From: Mycteria americana
Taxonomy: Eukaryota > Chordata > Aves > Ciconiiformes > Ciconiidae
DNA: 64,000 bases
Assembly: GCF_035582795.1 (NCBI RefSeq)
Contig: NC_134366.1
Span: 34,869,926 to 34,933,925 of the forward strand
Reading direction: 5' to 3'
The stretch's first letter is position 1; each line of letters begins with the position of its first letter. The notes beneath the pieces are model-generated. The model was not told the origin of the DNA. It made no database searches and saw only the letters and a list, made by a program, of their open reading frames with translations. The position numbers and the translations under genes were made by a program. Shown here in pieces: positions 51,500 through 64,000 of the stretch.

Positions 51500-52175
51500 C
51501 TCCTTCTCCACCGGCGCTCCCGCGGCCCTAAGTCGCCCCCAAACTTTTCTTCCTTCGCCGGCAGCCGGGGCGGAGCGGCGCATCCGCGGCCGCCTGGCGC
51601 TGCCGAGAGGCGGCGGGGCGGCCCCGGCGCCGCCGGGCCCCGCGCAGCGCCGCGCAGCGCCGCGCAGCGCCGCGCCGGCAGCGAGCGCGGCCCCGGCGCC
51701 GCGGAGCTCTCCAAGGTGCCGGCCCGGCGGCGGGGACCGGGCGCCGCTGCCGGCCGGCTGGGCAGCGCGGCGGCGGGAATGCGGCACCACGCTCCTCAGG
51801 GGCTGCGCCTCCTCCGGAAAAGTCGACCTTGTCTGATCGCCTCCTGCGCTCTCATTGAAATGACCTCACTGGGATTTTTTTTTTCTCTTATTTCTCTCCC
51901 CCCTCTCTTCCTGGGCTGGGGGTGGGGGGGAGAGGAGTGTGGCGAGCCCACCCCGGCTATATTTATGTATGAATCGAGACCCAATGCACGGGCGAGGCGC
52001 TACGGCAGCCCCGCCCCGGGGCCACAAGGCACGGCACCTTCCTCCGGTCCTCCCCCCGGCACCCCGGCTCGCACACCTCCTCCGTCCCGCGCCCGATCGG
52101 GCTGGCGGCAGGACGCGGAGAGCCGCGGCAATGCCAGCTGCAGGCTGCCGCCGCGCAACGCTTCCGTAAAAGGTG
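51500..52175 (-). promoter_or_regulatory. TMEM196: TMEM196 CpG-island promoter region
   Basis: Extremely GC- and CpG-rich DNA lies immediately upstream of the TMEM196 ATG, with a second GC-rich part at about 51930-52170. Between them are an AT-rich TATA/MEF2-like patch at 51956-51967 and a CRE-like TGACCTCA near 51861. The transcription start is not determined. The strand given is that of TMEM196; the island may also fire in the plus direction. Confidence 0.65.
51641..51670. repeat. Three perfect copies of a 10-bp GC repeat in the TMEM196 CpG island
   Basis: The unit CGCGCAGCGC repeats three times head to tail and is followed by CGCGCCGGC. It lies in the probable 5' UTR or promoter of TMEM196. 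Confidence 0.95.
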
Positions 52176-52199
52176 AGCCCCCTTGACGGGGTGTGCGCA

Positions 52200-55100
52200 G
52201 GCCTCCCTCCTCCCAGGTGCTGCTGTCAAAATTCAGGAGGAAGTCCGTCTTCCTCTCGTATTAACGAAAGGGCTGGAGCCTGTCACGTCTCGCCACTGCA
52301 AAACTCTCTGGTCTCTTCCAAAACACTGTTGCCGAGATGGGCAACTGCTGTAGCCATTCTCGTCACTCTGACAACGGCCAGAACTGTGTCAGTCCTAAGG
52401 CAAATGAGCAGCAAAGCAAAATACAACAAGAGATCCGGAGCTGCTGCTTGAGCCATACTGGATTGCTTGGTACCTATCTTTATTCCTGTGGCTCAGATGC
52501 AGGGAATGCTTTGCCACTCGGACTGCAGTTTTACAATCCAGATGTGCTGCACAACATGGTAACACACAAACACTCAATCTAGCACCTTGGCTCTCCTAAA
52601 TATGTGTCACCAACCCACAAACCATTACCTTAACAACAGGGCAAAAGCGCTCCTTCAACAATTATATCCCCAAAATCTAGATCATGATTCAAAAACATCA
52701 GTGTCCTGCAGGATTTACCTAATTTTTTCTATATACATTATATTTTTTTAATTCTAAACATAACATGTATGGAATTTTACCTTGTATGCAAAAATCTAGA
52801 ATTCTTAACCCGTATAGAAATCCTACACTCAGGCAGAATCCTGAAGGGCAGTCTAGACTTACCCATTATTTTGATGGTACAGTTTGGAGGCAAGAGCATA
52901 AGATTAGCAAAGTCCTGACTGAACTTATTTTGGGGGCTCCAGAACCTGTGTCTTGTGTTTTGAGGAGACAGCCATTGAACCACTGTAATGGGGGGAGACA
53001 GGATGCTAAAGTGCAAAAGAACAAGCTATACATAGGTATTATATACACTTGAGAAGATTAGATCCACCATTACAGGCCAGAGTTTAGATCTCATTTGTAG
53101 AAATCTTGCGTACTTAATTGCTGCAAGTGGAGCTAGACTGGCATTAAAGTCTGTCACCTTAAGCTGTTTATGTTCTTTAGGTATCCGAGAGCAAGAGAAA
53201 GGGGTTCTAAGATAGGATCTTAATGCTTTCTACATTTGCTGTTTCATATTTTCTCACACTTTTCCCAGTTCACAGAAGCAGAACAGGTGACTACATCTAA
53301 AGGAAAGCTGCATTATAGTTAAAGCTGAATTGTCCCCTTTTCATCTCGTATGTTTTAAATGGTACCTGACATCTCTTATCATTAAAAATCAAGGCACAGC
53401 ATAAAAGTTCCTAAGCTACTATATTTATGTAGGAGGATGGAGAAAGCACAGATTTTCAAGTACCCACATGGGTGTAGGAAGGTGTTTCTGCAATGACAGT
53501 ATCCTTATTATGTCAGATTGTTATAGACGTTAAAGTGTGCTAAGGTGCAATGATTTTACTGCTCAGAGTATATTTTACCAGGACTCTAAAAACCAGTGGT
53601 GTTAAGAGGGGAATTGCATAATGACAGATATAATTAATGTATTTAATACTTGCAGCCAGATAGAGTGCCTGTCATATCAGGATAGAGCTCATGTGACAGA
53701 AATAAGATTTCCATAAACAGCTTGTTTTATGTAACATTTCCACTTCAGTCATAATAAGCTGTCAGAAAGATGGGGGGGAAAGAGACCTTGTGAAAAGTGT
53801 GTCCTAGATGGAGATCACTTCATGCGACAGTTATTAAAACAGGGATATAAAACTGGAGTCCAATGGCAGGAGAGGAAGTGCTCTGGGTGCCTGCTTTCTA
53901 ATCTGCAGACTGCAGAGAGGTGAAGAGCTAAGCAAGACCTCAGTCAGAGCTAGTAAGACTGCCCAGGAGGAGCTGCGTGAGTTATCTCTGTTTTGCACCC
54001 TTTCAAATAAAGACAGGAAGGAACTGTAATATTCTAATCATTATCTTTTTTAAATGAAAAGATACAGTCTTTGTCCATGTAATCACTTTAGTTTATTTGT
54101 ACTATGGTGCTGCACCATCATTATGTGCTGATCTAGGCAATTAACTTTACACATGGGACTATTCATGCATGCATTTCAGCACATGCTTACATCTTTGCAG
54201 CATTAAGGCACTCTTTTCCAGAGTTATTTAACTGCTTACTGTCTCAGCTGGCTGGTTTTGAAATGGTTCCTGTGTTTCTGATTCCCATAACAAAAAGATT
54301 ATGAAAAAAATAAAAAATCATTCAATGTGCAGGCAAGTTTTCATTATAGCTGCAGAAAGTTAAATACTGAAATCCCATATCCAAAGTACAATTAACTAGA
54401 GTCATGAGGGCTTTGGATTTTTTAATTTAAACTGTTGGATTCATGAACAAAAGTCATCAATCTTATTCTTCTTGACTTCTTTGAAGGAAAACTTTTTTTT
54501 CTCTTTTTTGTCATTGGAGACTTTAAAAATGGTTCATGACAAAAAAATTCTAGTCACACAGTGGGATGAAGGGTAATTGAATGACATAGTACTGGCAATG
54601 AAGAAATAGAAATCAGAGTACAAAGATTCGTATATACTAAGTCCCTTTTATATGGCTCTGATGGCCGAAAGGAGAGACACTAAGAAGGTTATAGCCTCTC
54701 CACTGGAAATGACCAGTTTTATGTAACACTTTTGAGCATGTATTCACAGCTGAATACATCCTGTTAAAGTGGTTGAATTTATTTATTCCCTGATTCCGTG
54801 TGTCTCTAAAACAATACTTTAAAGAGCTTTATTGTGAATAAGAACTGGGCCTATAGCATTAAATCAGAATTCAGGCCATTGAATCCAATTCAGCCTAGGT
54901 AAATTGTGAATAAAATTGAAACTGTACAGCCATGCTATGGCTGCTTAGAAGATGAGAAATAAGTTGGTGCAGTTCCAAGAGGGGAGGTACTCCCTAAACA
55001 TTGGTGTTACTAATATGCAGGTAGCAGTCTTGGGCAAATAAACAGAAATTTGAGTGATCTTGGAAGCTGGATTACTCTTTTACCTTATGGATTTATTTTC

Positions 55101-58100
55101 TAGCCAGTCCCAAAGAATATCAGTTGAGCTATCTTGGAATAAATGACATAGACTAAATGACTTCTACCAGCACATTCTTTAGGAAATAGAAAAATTCAGC
55201 CTCAAGGGCAGCTTGCAAATCTTCTTCTTTTCACAGGCACCTTCTGCTTTCACCTTACTTGGTGGATTCCATCTCTTTATGCTGGATCTTTTTCACCTGG
55301 ATCCCTTCAATTAAGTTTGCCTGAAGCAAAAGCAATGGAGAGCAGCAATCTAACAATGGCTTTTAAGTGTTTGGGGTGATACAGTGCCTTGGGCTCTACA
55401 AAGAGATGTCCATTGATTTCATTCTAAAACCAGCTATATCAATTGCATCCTATCTATAGAAATGTGTACAAAACAAGCCTTTAGGACATTCCCTCTTTTT
55501 TTGTGCAAAATCAACTCTTAGTACATTTTACTCCTTAGTTTGTTCATACTTTAAATTAGCATGCACTGATGTTCTAAAATGGGAAGCAAACCCCGTCAGA
55601 ATCTTGTACAGGAGAAGATAAGGGACTGTGATTGATTTTGTCTGTTTAAAATTCAATACTCAGACAAACTTTCTGCTGAATGGGTAGCTCAGCCCCAGCA
55701 AAGCTAGGATCTGTGGCACTGATGTAGCTGTTAAGGTTGTTAGGGCACAAATGTTTTTCACAAAAAATTGGATGGACTTTATATAGCCCAAGTTAAAAGC
55801 GGGTATAAAGTACTTTTTCTTGGATTTATTCTTAACTACCCTCTTTCGTCTACAACTGTAAGACAGTCTGTTCCCGTCAAGGCACCTTTTACTAGCTTGA
55901 TTAGATGGGAGAAGGATCTTCCTTCAGTAGAAGAGATCAGAAATCTGTGCACAAATTCTAAGTCTCCTGCTACTCATCAAAACATTAATTAAGAGTGCAT
56001 GTGAAATTACTTACCCCCATGTTACATACAAGGATATGAGTCACAGCATCTTTCAAGTGACTTGCCTAACATTGTACATAAAGTCTGTAGCTGAACTGAG
56101 AAGGTCTCTTTCTTCCAACAACAATGTCCTGTTAAAGAAACACTCTTTCTACATTAACATGGTTTCTGTGGAAACTGCAAGAAAGGATGATCATCAGAAA
56201 GGACAAAGTTTTTTCAGGAACTATGATTCCCTGGCTCCGCAGCAGATAATTCCCTGCCACTGAAGACCCTTGGACGCATCTGCGGATCCATGTTTGCCCA
56301 GCAGCTCTGTTCATTAATATAATATAGAGCACTAAAATGCCTAATTAAAGCAAGTATTCCTCTGTTACTAACATGAATTTAGTATTTGTAAAACAGTTCC
56401 TGTGCATTTCTTGGTGCAGTAGTGCCATGCTAAATAGCCTCTCATAGACATCTGGGGAACATAAATCAGATTAAATGTCATTTGGTAACCCAGAGGGATG
56501 AGCTTTATAGACCCGTCATCTCTGATCCACTAAAAGGAGATGTCACCCACTGGGGAACCTAGAACAGAATGGAAAACTGGTTGCTCTAGGAACTGTTTTG
56601 AACTGCGTGGTCAAACACTGTGTGTATGAAGTAATTTTATATTTACCAGACAATCATTAAAATATTTATGTTCTTTCACAGGATGGACAGGCTCTCTACT
56701 GGGGACATAGGAGAGTTCAACTGTACCCACTTTCCAAAGTGGTTTGGGCCAGCGGTGTCCTGTCAGTACAGTTCCTTTGAGAAGGAGCTCTCCCAGCTTA
56801 GGAAGAGGAAGTAATTTAAGCTGTTAAGGGAGGGTTTTCTGGAGATAGTATCTGTATAGGATTGTACCCTGCTGGGTAAGATCTAGATGTAAGGAGAAAT
56901 GATCTTGACATGGGATTTCCATGGGATTCAGGATGAAAGAAGAACAAAGAGAAAATTCTCCCTCCCATGGAGAAAAAAGGCTTGGAGCTATCTGCTTTTG
57001 GGGGACGGGAACAAAGAGGGCTGCGGACTGACAAGACTGGAGGTCAGCAACTTACCATTCTGAGCTGAGCCATTGTTTTATGCTAATAGCCAGAGGGGGA
57101 GAACATTTTAATGGAACCTGTTGTGTTTGTTTCCATGAGGAAGGTAAACGAAGCAAATACTAGTCTTGTTAACAATGTAGGCAAGCATTACATTTTTCTA
57201 CCCACTTTTGGGGATAGCAAATGCAGTTTTGTGATGATGACAGCATAGCTTGTTGGAAAAGGATGAGGAGGAGGTCAGAGAGGGATTGCTGGGGACTGAC
57301 AGGGCTGGGAAGTGTCAGCAGTGCTGATGGAGGTCAAGGAGTTTAGGAGGAATCAGTGGTTACTTTGGTGGGCTGGGGCTGTGAGAGAGAAGATGGGACA
57401 GTTCAGCAGGGGCATGAAGGGAAGGGGAAGTGAGAGTGTTTGGAAAGTCTTCTTGTCTCTTGCTTATCCATGCACGTATGCATAGACTTGCTACAAACCC
57501 AAGCCCTTACACGTGGATGTTTTGAATATGTGAGGGAAAGAGAAGGGCCACATAATGCCATTCTTTCCACAAGAAGGGAAAAGAAGAAATACTGTGGGAT
57601 AGAAAACTCAGAAAAACCTTGCTGAGGACTTTTTATTTTGATGCCCAGGGGTCGTGAGATAAAAAGTGTTGGGACAAAGACTGCCTTGCACACTCTAACC
57701 TGTGCGTCAGCAGAAACAGAGATCCATGTTGGTCCATTCAGTCCCTGTTTCCTCTGACATATGTCTGACCAAATAATCTGCTCCCCCCAGCAACCTGATG
57801 ACTTAAGCTATTATGTATGTTGTCTATGAGAAACTGAGGCAGGAACAGGGTGTTATACTGAAGGAGTGAGTCCTTGTTGAACTCTCCAGCTTCTCTCTGT
57901 CTGATGTGTATATTACAATCCACATCTTAGCAATTTTAAGGTTTCTTAGTAGGACAGGATGCTCTAAAAAAATCAGGACAAGAGAGGAGGATTTTCACAC
58001 CACCTCTGGATCTAAGAAGGAAAGGTTCTATCTAGGACTTTTGCCTAGATGATTGCCAAGAAGATGATCTGCAGTAATACACTAAACAGAGGCACTTTGA

Positions 58101-61100
58101 ATCTCTCACTCTCATTTTGAACCACTAGAAAAGTTATTCCATAGCTCTATAGTACATGTCATAGCTCCACTCGTGAAACTGTGAAGCTACGGAGAGGCGT
58201 TATAGAGGTACATGGCATGCACATAGCAGCTCTACAAAGAAAAACAGCCATTGCCATGCAGTGCCTTCTTATACGCTACTCAGTAATCATTAAATTTACT
58301 GATAGTGAGCATTTTGTTCAGACCATTTCTGAAACCTGCCTACAGACTTGAAGCTATTGCACTCTAAGTAATGCACTGCCATGCTAGGTTTGAGCATACA
58401 GAAGTTACCAGACACAGTTCCTACCACCAGCTATGCCACAAGGATCTCACTGACATCTTCTGAACACATGTCATTTTTATCTTGCCCTCTGCAATAAGGC
58501 GAGCAGTTTTCAAATGACATTTATGTTGTCACTGCTTGCAAGAAGCCTCCACCAATTTACTCTGCTGGTTGGGACGAACACTAAGCATACTGATCCAAAA
58601 TAAAAAAGGAACACAAATCTTTATTCCAAATAATTCATTCGATGTAATGCCCAGGAAAAATCCTGACTTAGTCACCTTTTTTTGTTTTAATACATTAACC
58701 TTGGATGTTCAAAACAAAGCAAAAGTGAGATAACATCATTACTGTCTTGCTGTATAAACAGAATGTATAAACAGGCTCTGCAGGATAGTAAATTAAAGTG
58801 CTCTTTAAATTGCATGACTTACATAACCCGTCTGACATTCTGCCATCTTTCAGTCTCTGGCCTTCACTTTGTGGCGTAAGTTTCATATTCCGCAGAAGTC
58901 CATTAAATCGAGATTCAATTAAACTCTTCCAATCTGAATGCAGTCAAAATATTTTCTTACAGTACAGGCTGTAATAAAGCATTCTCAAACCTAAAATGCC
59001 ATGAAATGAGTGTCTAACTAGAACCTCAGTACGTTATAGATCTGGCATCATTTTTTAGAATCCTGCAGCGCATTCAAGTAATAAAGGTTAGAAGGTGTCT
59101 TAGTAATATCAGCCCTCATACAGTACAGCACTCGAGTGTGTGTTCAAAATTCACCTTATGAATAACGCTCTCCTGAATGAGGATGAACCTAACACATGTA
59201 CAGCTAAATATGCACTAAAGGGCTTTGCTGAATCAGAGTCATTACAGCCTCCACCATGTAGATTCACAAAGCTCACATTTGCCGAAATGGGAGCACGGCC
59301 TGAACGAGGGCTAGAACAAACCTGCACGTGTTAAGTGGCCTGACAGACTGTATAACACATGCACGATAGGAATTTATGCTGCTGCAGTAACTAGGAATAG
59401 TGCCAACCCCGAAAGTAGCACTCGAGAACCTTAGAACCAGTATCTACTCCCATTTTTGGCATCCAGTACACTGTAAAAAAAGGCAGAGTCCAGGCTCGAG
59501 CTGTTGCCTGCTGTTGGATGAGTCAGAGGTAACAGCTGGGACGAACCCTGTTAAGAGCCCTAACCTGAAGCCTCTTAGGATAGTTTTGCAGATGAATAAG
59601 GAGCATGGTTATTTCCCCTTTGCCAGATCTTTTAATTAGATCAGAATCTATCTCCCACTGAGTAATTTTTTCCACTGATGAGATGTATTGTGTCTAGCAA
59701 AGTCCTTCAGCGTGGGGCATCTGGGCTGTTACTTGAGGAGATTTGGAACTGGGTTTTCTTTTGTTGCATTATAGTTTTGCAAAACAATTGTTAAACTTTT
59801 GTGCCCAAGGTAGAGTACAGAAAAAAATCATTAAAAATTCAAAATAAAAATGAAAGTATTTGGGGACTAAACTTTAATTATTCCCATTTTTTTCAGTGTT
59901 AGGCAAAAATAGGAATTAATGGCTAACAAAAAGGTTTTCCCTCAGTCATACATGCTTCCATCAACCCCTTTTGTCTGCCAAACTGTCATAATCATTTTTA
60001 TGAGAAAGACACTGTATGGAGAAAGTGAGAAAGGAGTCCAAATGGTAAGCTCAGAGGGCATAGAGTTGAAAGAGTAATTTGTCAACATGCCTGGAAATCA
60101 TAGTTTTTCTTGGACTACACCCAGCAAATTGTTAGTTTCTGTAACACATGATTTTATTAAAGAACTATAATCTGATCTAGTTCCTTGTCTAGTTGGTAGA
60201 AATCTTTCTACTGAATAAAATGTAAGTTGAATCGAGTGTAGCTGTGTAATGGCTATTAGTTGGTCAACATTTACAAACAGTTTTGACAGCTGAAACAACA
60301 CAGGGTATATTGCTAGACTAAAATTCTACTACATCCATCTAAAAAACTGAGACCATTTTTGGTCAATAATTTCTGTATATTGATGATGGTTTAGCAGCAG
60401 CAGCGAGGTCTGCTGTCTGGCTGGGAAAGTTGTCCGGTCGCATTACTGTCGTAAGATTAGGAAGCTTATGCAAAAAAGGCCAGTGTTAACAGCAGGAGGA
60501 GGCCAAAGGCACCCTGGCTCTTTTTTCACCTAATAAAATCACATCTGGGCTTTATAAGAATATATGCTATAGATGTAATATTATAAATTAGAATTGTGGC
60601 CTTACAGCTCTGAAGAGCAAGTGTGTCTGAAACAACCCTCCCTAGAGACACACCGTGAGTCCTCTGGACTGCTGGTTGCCCTCAGTGTGTGTGGTTCCCA
60701 TGGGTTTAAGTCAGATCGGTTCACACGTATCTGACAAAGAAACCAGGTCCCATCGTCAAAATCTCCCCTCACTTAGCTACTGCCATGCTTCATGCCAGGA
60801 GAGCTCTGCTTACACAGGTCATTGCCACCTGCACGTGGTGGAACAAGATAGCGCACTTAGGTTTGCATCTGAGTCTTAATGATCTGGGCTATCATACTGT
60901 ACTGCTCATCAGCTCTCTTTCTAATTAAATGTTAAAAATAACAGCGTATCAACAAAGCTATATTCCTTAACTAAACTGCACAATGATTAATTTAGAAGCA
61001 TTTTAACCTGGGTGAGCAAGAAAAGAATATGTCTCAGCAAAAAACTGCTGAGGAACATCTTAATTGCAATTGTTTCAAGATAAAATTCTGAGGGCATAGG

Positions 61101-63730
61101 AAGGATTACAAATAATGATCTTAAAATTGCATCCATCTGTCAGCAATTACTGTAGTTGAGCAATCCAAAAAAATCCCATACCTTCTCAACTAGCAGAACA
61201 GTGAGTACTAGCTAATAGTAAGGACTGATTTTGTAATAATATTTCTAACAGTCATATTGCAACAGTATTTTCACTTCTGCTTAGCACTTTCCATCTTGAA
61301 AAGGTGATCACAGAGCTGTTTTGGTTTCTGATTCAAAGCTCATTTCCCAGCATGTGTTCCTGATACATTTTTTGACATTGTGTGTTATATCTCTGTATGA
61401 TAATTACACCAAACTACTTTTTAAAAATTGCTTATTACCGCGTAATTATTTTTGAGGGTTGTTTGTGTGTGTGTGTGTTTAAAGAGAAAATCAAAGCATC
61501 TTAAAATAAAACAATAGTAGTCAAAGAAATGTGTATTTTAAAAGCCTTCACAGACTCTCTCATGCCTTCCTTAAAATGCATCTGCGAGCACCGCAGCCTC
61601 TGATGGAACAGAGCAGGTTATCTTCATAGGACTGACATTTTCTTTCAGAGCTGGCACTGTGCTGCTCTGAGAAAGAGAGCGAGCCTCCATCAGACCTTTG
61701 GTAGGGGAGGAAGAGCACTGCCTTAGGCCATCTCAGCCATCTCTGGGAGACTTCATTCCCACTTGCTTTTTACATTTCTTGTTTCACTGGGCCTGAACAG
61801 ACTGTCTCTCGCAAAAGCATGATTTCCCTCACCGTTTTTCCAAGCTCTCTCAGTTTAAAACGTACCCACAGAAGTCATTGATTATTCTTTGCATCTTTTG
61901 ACTGCTTTAGCATTACCATGAAAAAAGAAATGTGGAAACTATTTTTATGACCTGCCAGCCATTTCAGGATGTTTCCCTTTTAGTACATTCGATATGAGCC
62001 TTTTCTCCCAAGTGTATTAGGAGTAATTTTTAATGCAGTTGAGCTGTACATTTTTCTCAAAAATTACCTTTTAATCTAAATTAAAAGTCCCCAAACCAGC
62101 ATTTTCCTTTTGGAAATGAAATGCTAAATGTACACATAATTTTTTTAAAATAAGATATTTTAAAGTTATTATTAACATGAAATTAAAATATAATGTAATC
62201 TGTATCATGCCAGCAAGATGCCTACATGAAAAATGGTGACAGTTCAGAAATAGATGGTTTTATGAAAAAAATATTTTGGAAAAAAAAAAGAGAGGTCACT
62301 TAAATATAATAAACAGAAAATATTTTTTCCCTCTGGCCATGGTACCTCATCTCCCTTCAATAGCACTCTAAGAATAAAAGCATAGATTTCTGCTTACTCT
62401 TCCATCATATTTGGGCATTGGAAGGAAAGATAAAACATCATTGAGATAAGCATATCTTAATTGGTTCCTAGCTAATGTTGTCAAATGCAACCCAACGTCG
62501 ATAAAACAAATAAATTTATGTCATTTACAGACTTGAATAGACTTAGAATTAAGCATTGAGTATATTAATCTATTTTAAATCTGATGGAGCTGAACCAATG
62601 AATTATCACCCAAGAATCTAACCTGTGAGAAAGGATGTGAATAAAAGCCTCCTGCACCCATATTTAACTACAGAATAATTATGGTTTTTAACTTTGCCTA
62701 CTCCTACCGCATCACATACACCTTTTTATTCATCAGCTATTTCTCACAGCTGTAGTACCTCAGGGAAAACCGTCACCCCTGGAAGATTTTCTTGTTGTTC
62801 ATAATCCATTTATGGTTCTCCCTGTAGAGAGAACCTAATACATATCTCCCTCACTGTAGATATATATTACAAACCAAGATACGGAATTTGAAGAATATAG
62901 AAAAAAACCCCATGTTGTTTACAGGAGACTGTCTTTTTATATTATATCTGGTTTAGTATTGCTTCAAATTATTTAATGTTCCTCCTTCTGGTTACTGATT
63001 TAGAAGGAATACTTGCACTTTTAGAGAAGAATGCGATTGCCCCAGTTAAGCAGTCAAATAATTTAAATACGTCAACCAAAACGTGTTAGATCCTTTGTTT
63101 AGGATCTAAACAAAGCCTTTTCTGAAATATTCCTAGCATGCAAAGACAGATAAGCTATTTGTATAACAGATAAGCTATTTGTATATGGCCCTACCTATAT
63201 AATATTGATAAAGAAGAAAACAGGGCACCACAACTTGAAAAAAAAACAGAAAACACTCACCAGAGTAAAATCTGCAAGGCTAGTGAAATACACCACAAAT
63301 TTACTGAGCCAAATTCATAGTCACATTTAAAGTTAAACAAAAAAAGCCCCATCCAGATATACTTTGTATGCCCTTATATCACTATAAATGAGGAATATGT
63401 GACTGAAACTAGTGTGCCATCAGCAGATGTAAAAATGAGAGGAAACACTTCTGTGACACGGTAAGTTGTTTCTACACCACATGCCCATGTATGACCCCTG
63501 CATTTCCAGAGCAGCATAAAGAGATCTAAGTATATATAAGAATCAGAATATTTGCTTCTCATTAAGTCAATGAGTCTATTAAATAAGAACCTGTTGTTCC
63601 CTGAAGATAACAAAAAGTAGTGAATGAACTATTCCACAAATAACTCAAGCTCAGAGGCACAGAGTAAGGGGCTTCTTGCACCATTGGATAGAGGGTGAGC
63701 AGTGGCAGGGTCAGTTTCCAGATTTGCTGA
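52200..63730. other. Intergenic, upstream of TMEM196
   Basis: Unique AT-rich DNA. No coding exon was recognised. Possible regulatory sequence at about 61900-62250, a short (TG)7 near 61464-61477, small tandem and inverted repeats at 63086-63185, and the CR1 beginning at 63737. Confidence 0.65.
63146..63185. repeat. Perfect 20-bp tandem duplication
   Basis: ACAGATAAGCTATTTGTATA occurs twice with no spacer (63146-63165, 63166-63185). Each copy contains an AGATAAG GATA-type motif. Confidence 0.95.
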
Positions 63731-63736
63731 TGAGAC

Positions 63737-64000
63737 AGAATCACAAAATGACAGGATAGTTGAGGTTGGAAGGTACCTCTGGAGGTCATCTGCCCTAACC
63801 CCCCTGCTCAAGCAGAGCCACCTAGAGCAGGTTGCCCAGGACCATGTCCAAACAGCTTTTGAATATCTCCAAAACCACAACCTCCCTGTGCAAACTGTGC
63901 TAGTGCTCAGTCACCATAAAAAAGTGTTTCCTGATGTTCAGACAGAGCCTCCTGTGTTTCACTTTGTGCCCATTGCCTCTTGTCTTGCCACCGGGCACCA
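63737..64000 (-). mobile_element. CR1 LINE 3' end, continuing past the window edge
   Basis: Begins with the complement of the CR1 3' terminus (AGAATCACAAAATG), then 'gaggttggaaggtacctctg', 'agcagagccacctagagcagg' and 'tttgaatatctccaaaac', all standard reverse-complement CR1 landmarks. Only the 3' 264 bp is visible, so the 5' extent is unknown. Confidence 0.87.

Noticed and set aside
51338-52186. 282-codon plus-strand open frame, the longest in the window
   Set aside because: It runs antisense through TMEM196 exon 1 and the CpG island. GC-rich DNA lacks stop codons by composition, and the peptide is low-complexity Pro/Ala/Arg/Gly with no recognisable domain.
1-64000. tRNA, rRNA, CRISPR arrays, bacterial-type operons or ribosome binding sites
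   Set aside because: I found no convincing tRNA B-box context or spaced direct-repeat array. The split genes and CR1/ERV repeats show a vertebrate nuclear genome.

Overview
This window is vertebrate nuclear DNA, most probably from a bird. Genes are split by GT-AG introns, two promoters lie in CpG islands, and the recognisable repeats are CR1 LINE fragments plus one solo LTR of an avian ERVL-type retrovirus family. The species cannot be fixed from the sequence. An LTR of this type, as I recall it, argues for a neoavian rather than a fowl.

Two protein-coding genes are supported, both on the minus strand. POLR1F (also called TWISTNB, RPA43 or 'TWIST neighbour') occupies about 5.16-9.0 kb. It has four coding exons, which I joined from splice sites and reading phase into a complete 323-codon frame. 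TMEM196 occupies about 32.75-51.9 kb. It also has four coding exons (55, 19, 85 and 20 codons), giving a complete 179-residue four-pass membrane protein. This order is the conserved TWIST1 / POLR1F / TMEM196 / MACC1 neighbourhood of human 7p21, so TWIST1 should lie to the left of base 1 and MACC1 to the right of base 64000. The two genes are neighbours by synteny only; nothing suggests a shared pathway.

Layout: 1-5.15 kb is AT-rich intergenic DNA downstream of POLR1F. 5.2-9.0 kb is POLR1F, with its CpG-island promoter reaching about 9.3 kb. 9.3-32.7 kb is intergenic, with a cluster of mobile DNA at 17.07-19.0 kb (solo LTR with a perfect 5-bp target duplication, then two CR1 fragments in opposite orientations). 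32.75-51.45 kb is TMEM196, with introns of about 4.1, 1.9 and 11.4 kb; intron 1 carries a CR1 3' end and a (GGAAG)15 microsatellite close to the exon 1 splice donor. 51.5-52.2 kb is the TMEM196 CpG-island promoter. 52.2-63.7 kb is intergenic, and a minus-oriented CR1 runs off the right edge.

I found no new multi-gene system, CRISPR array, operon, tRNA or rRNA. The observations worth a second look are modest: a possible divergent transcript at the TMEM196 promoter, the microsatellite beside its exon 1, an exon-like island at 10.8-11.0 kb, and several perfect small inverted or tandem repeats.
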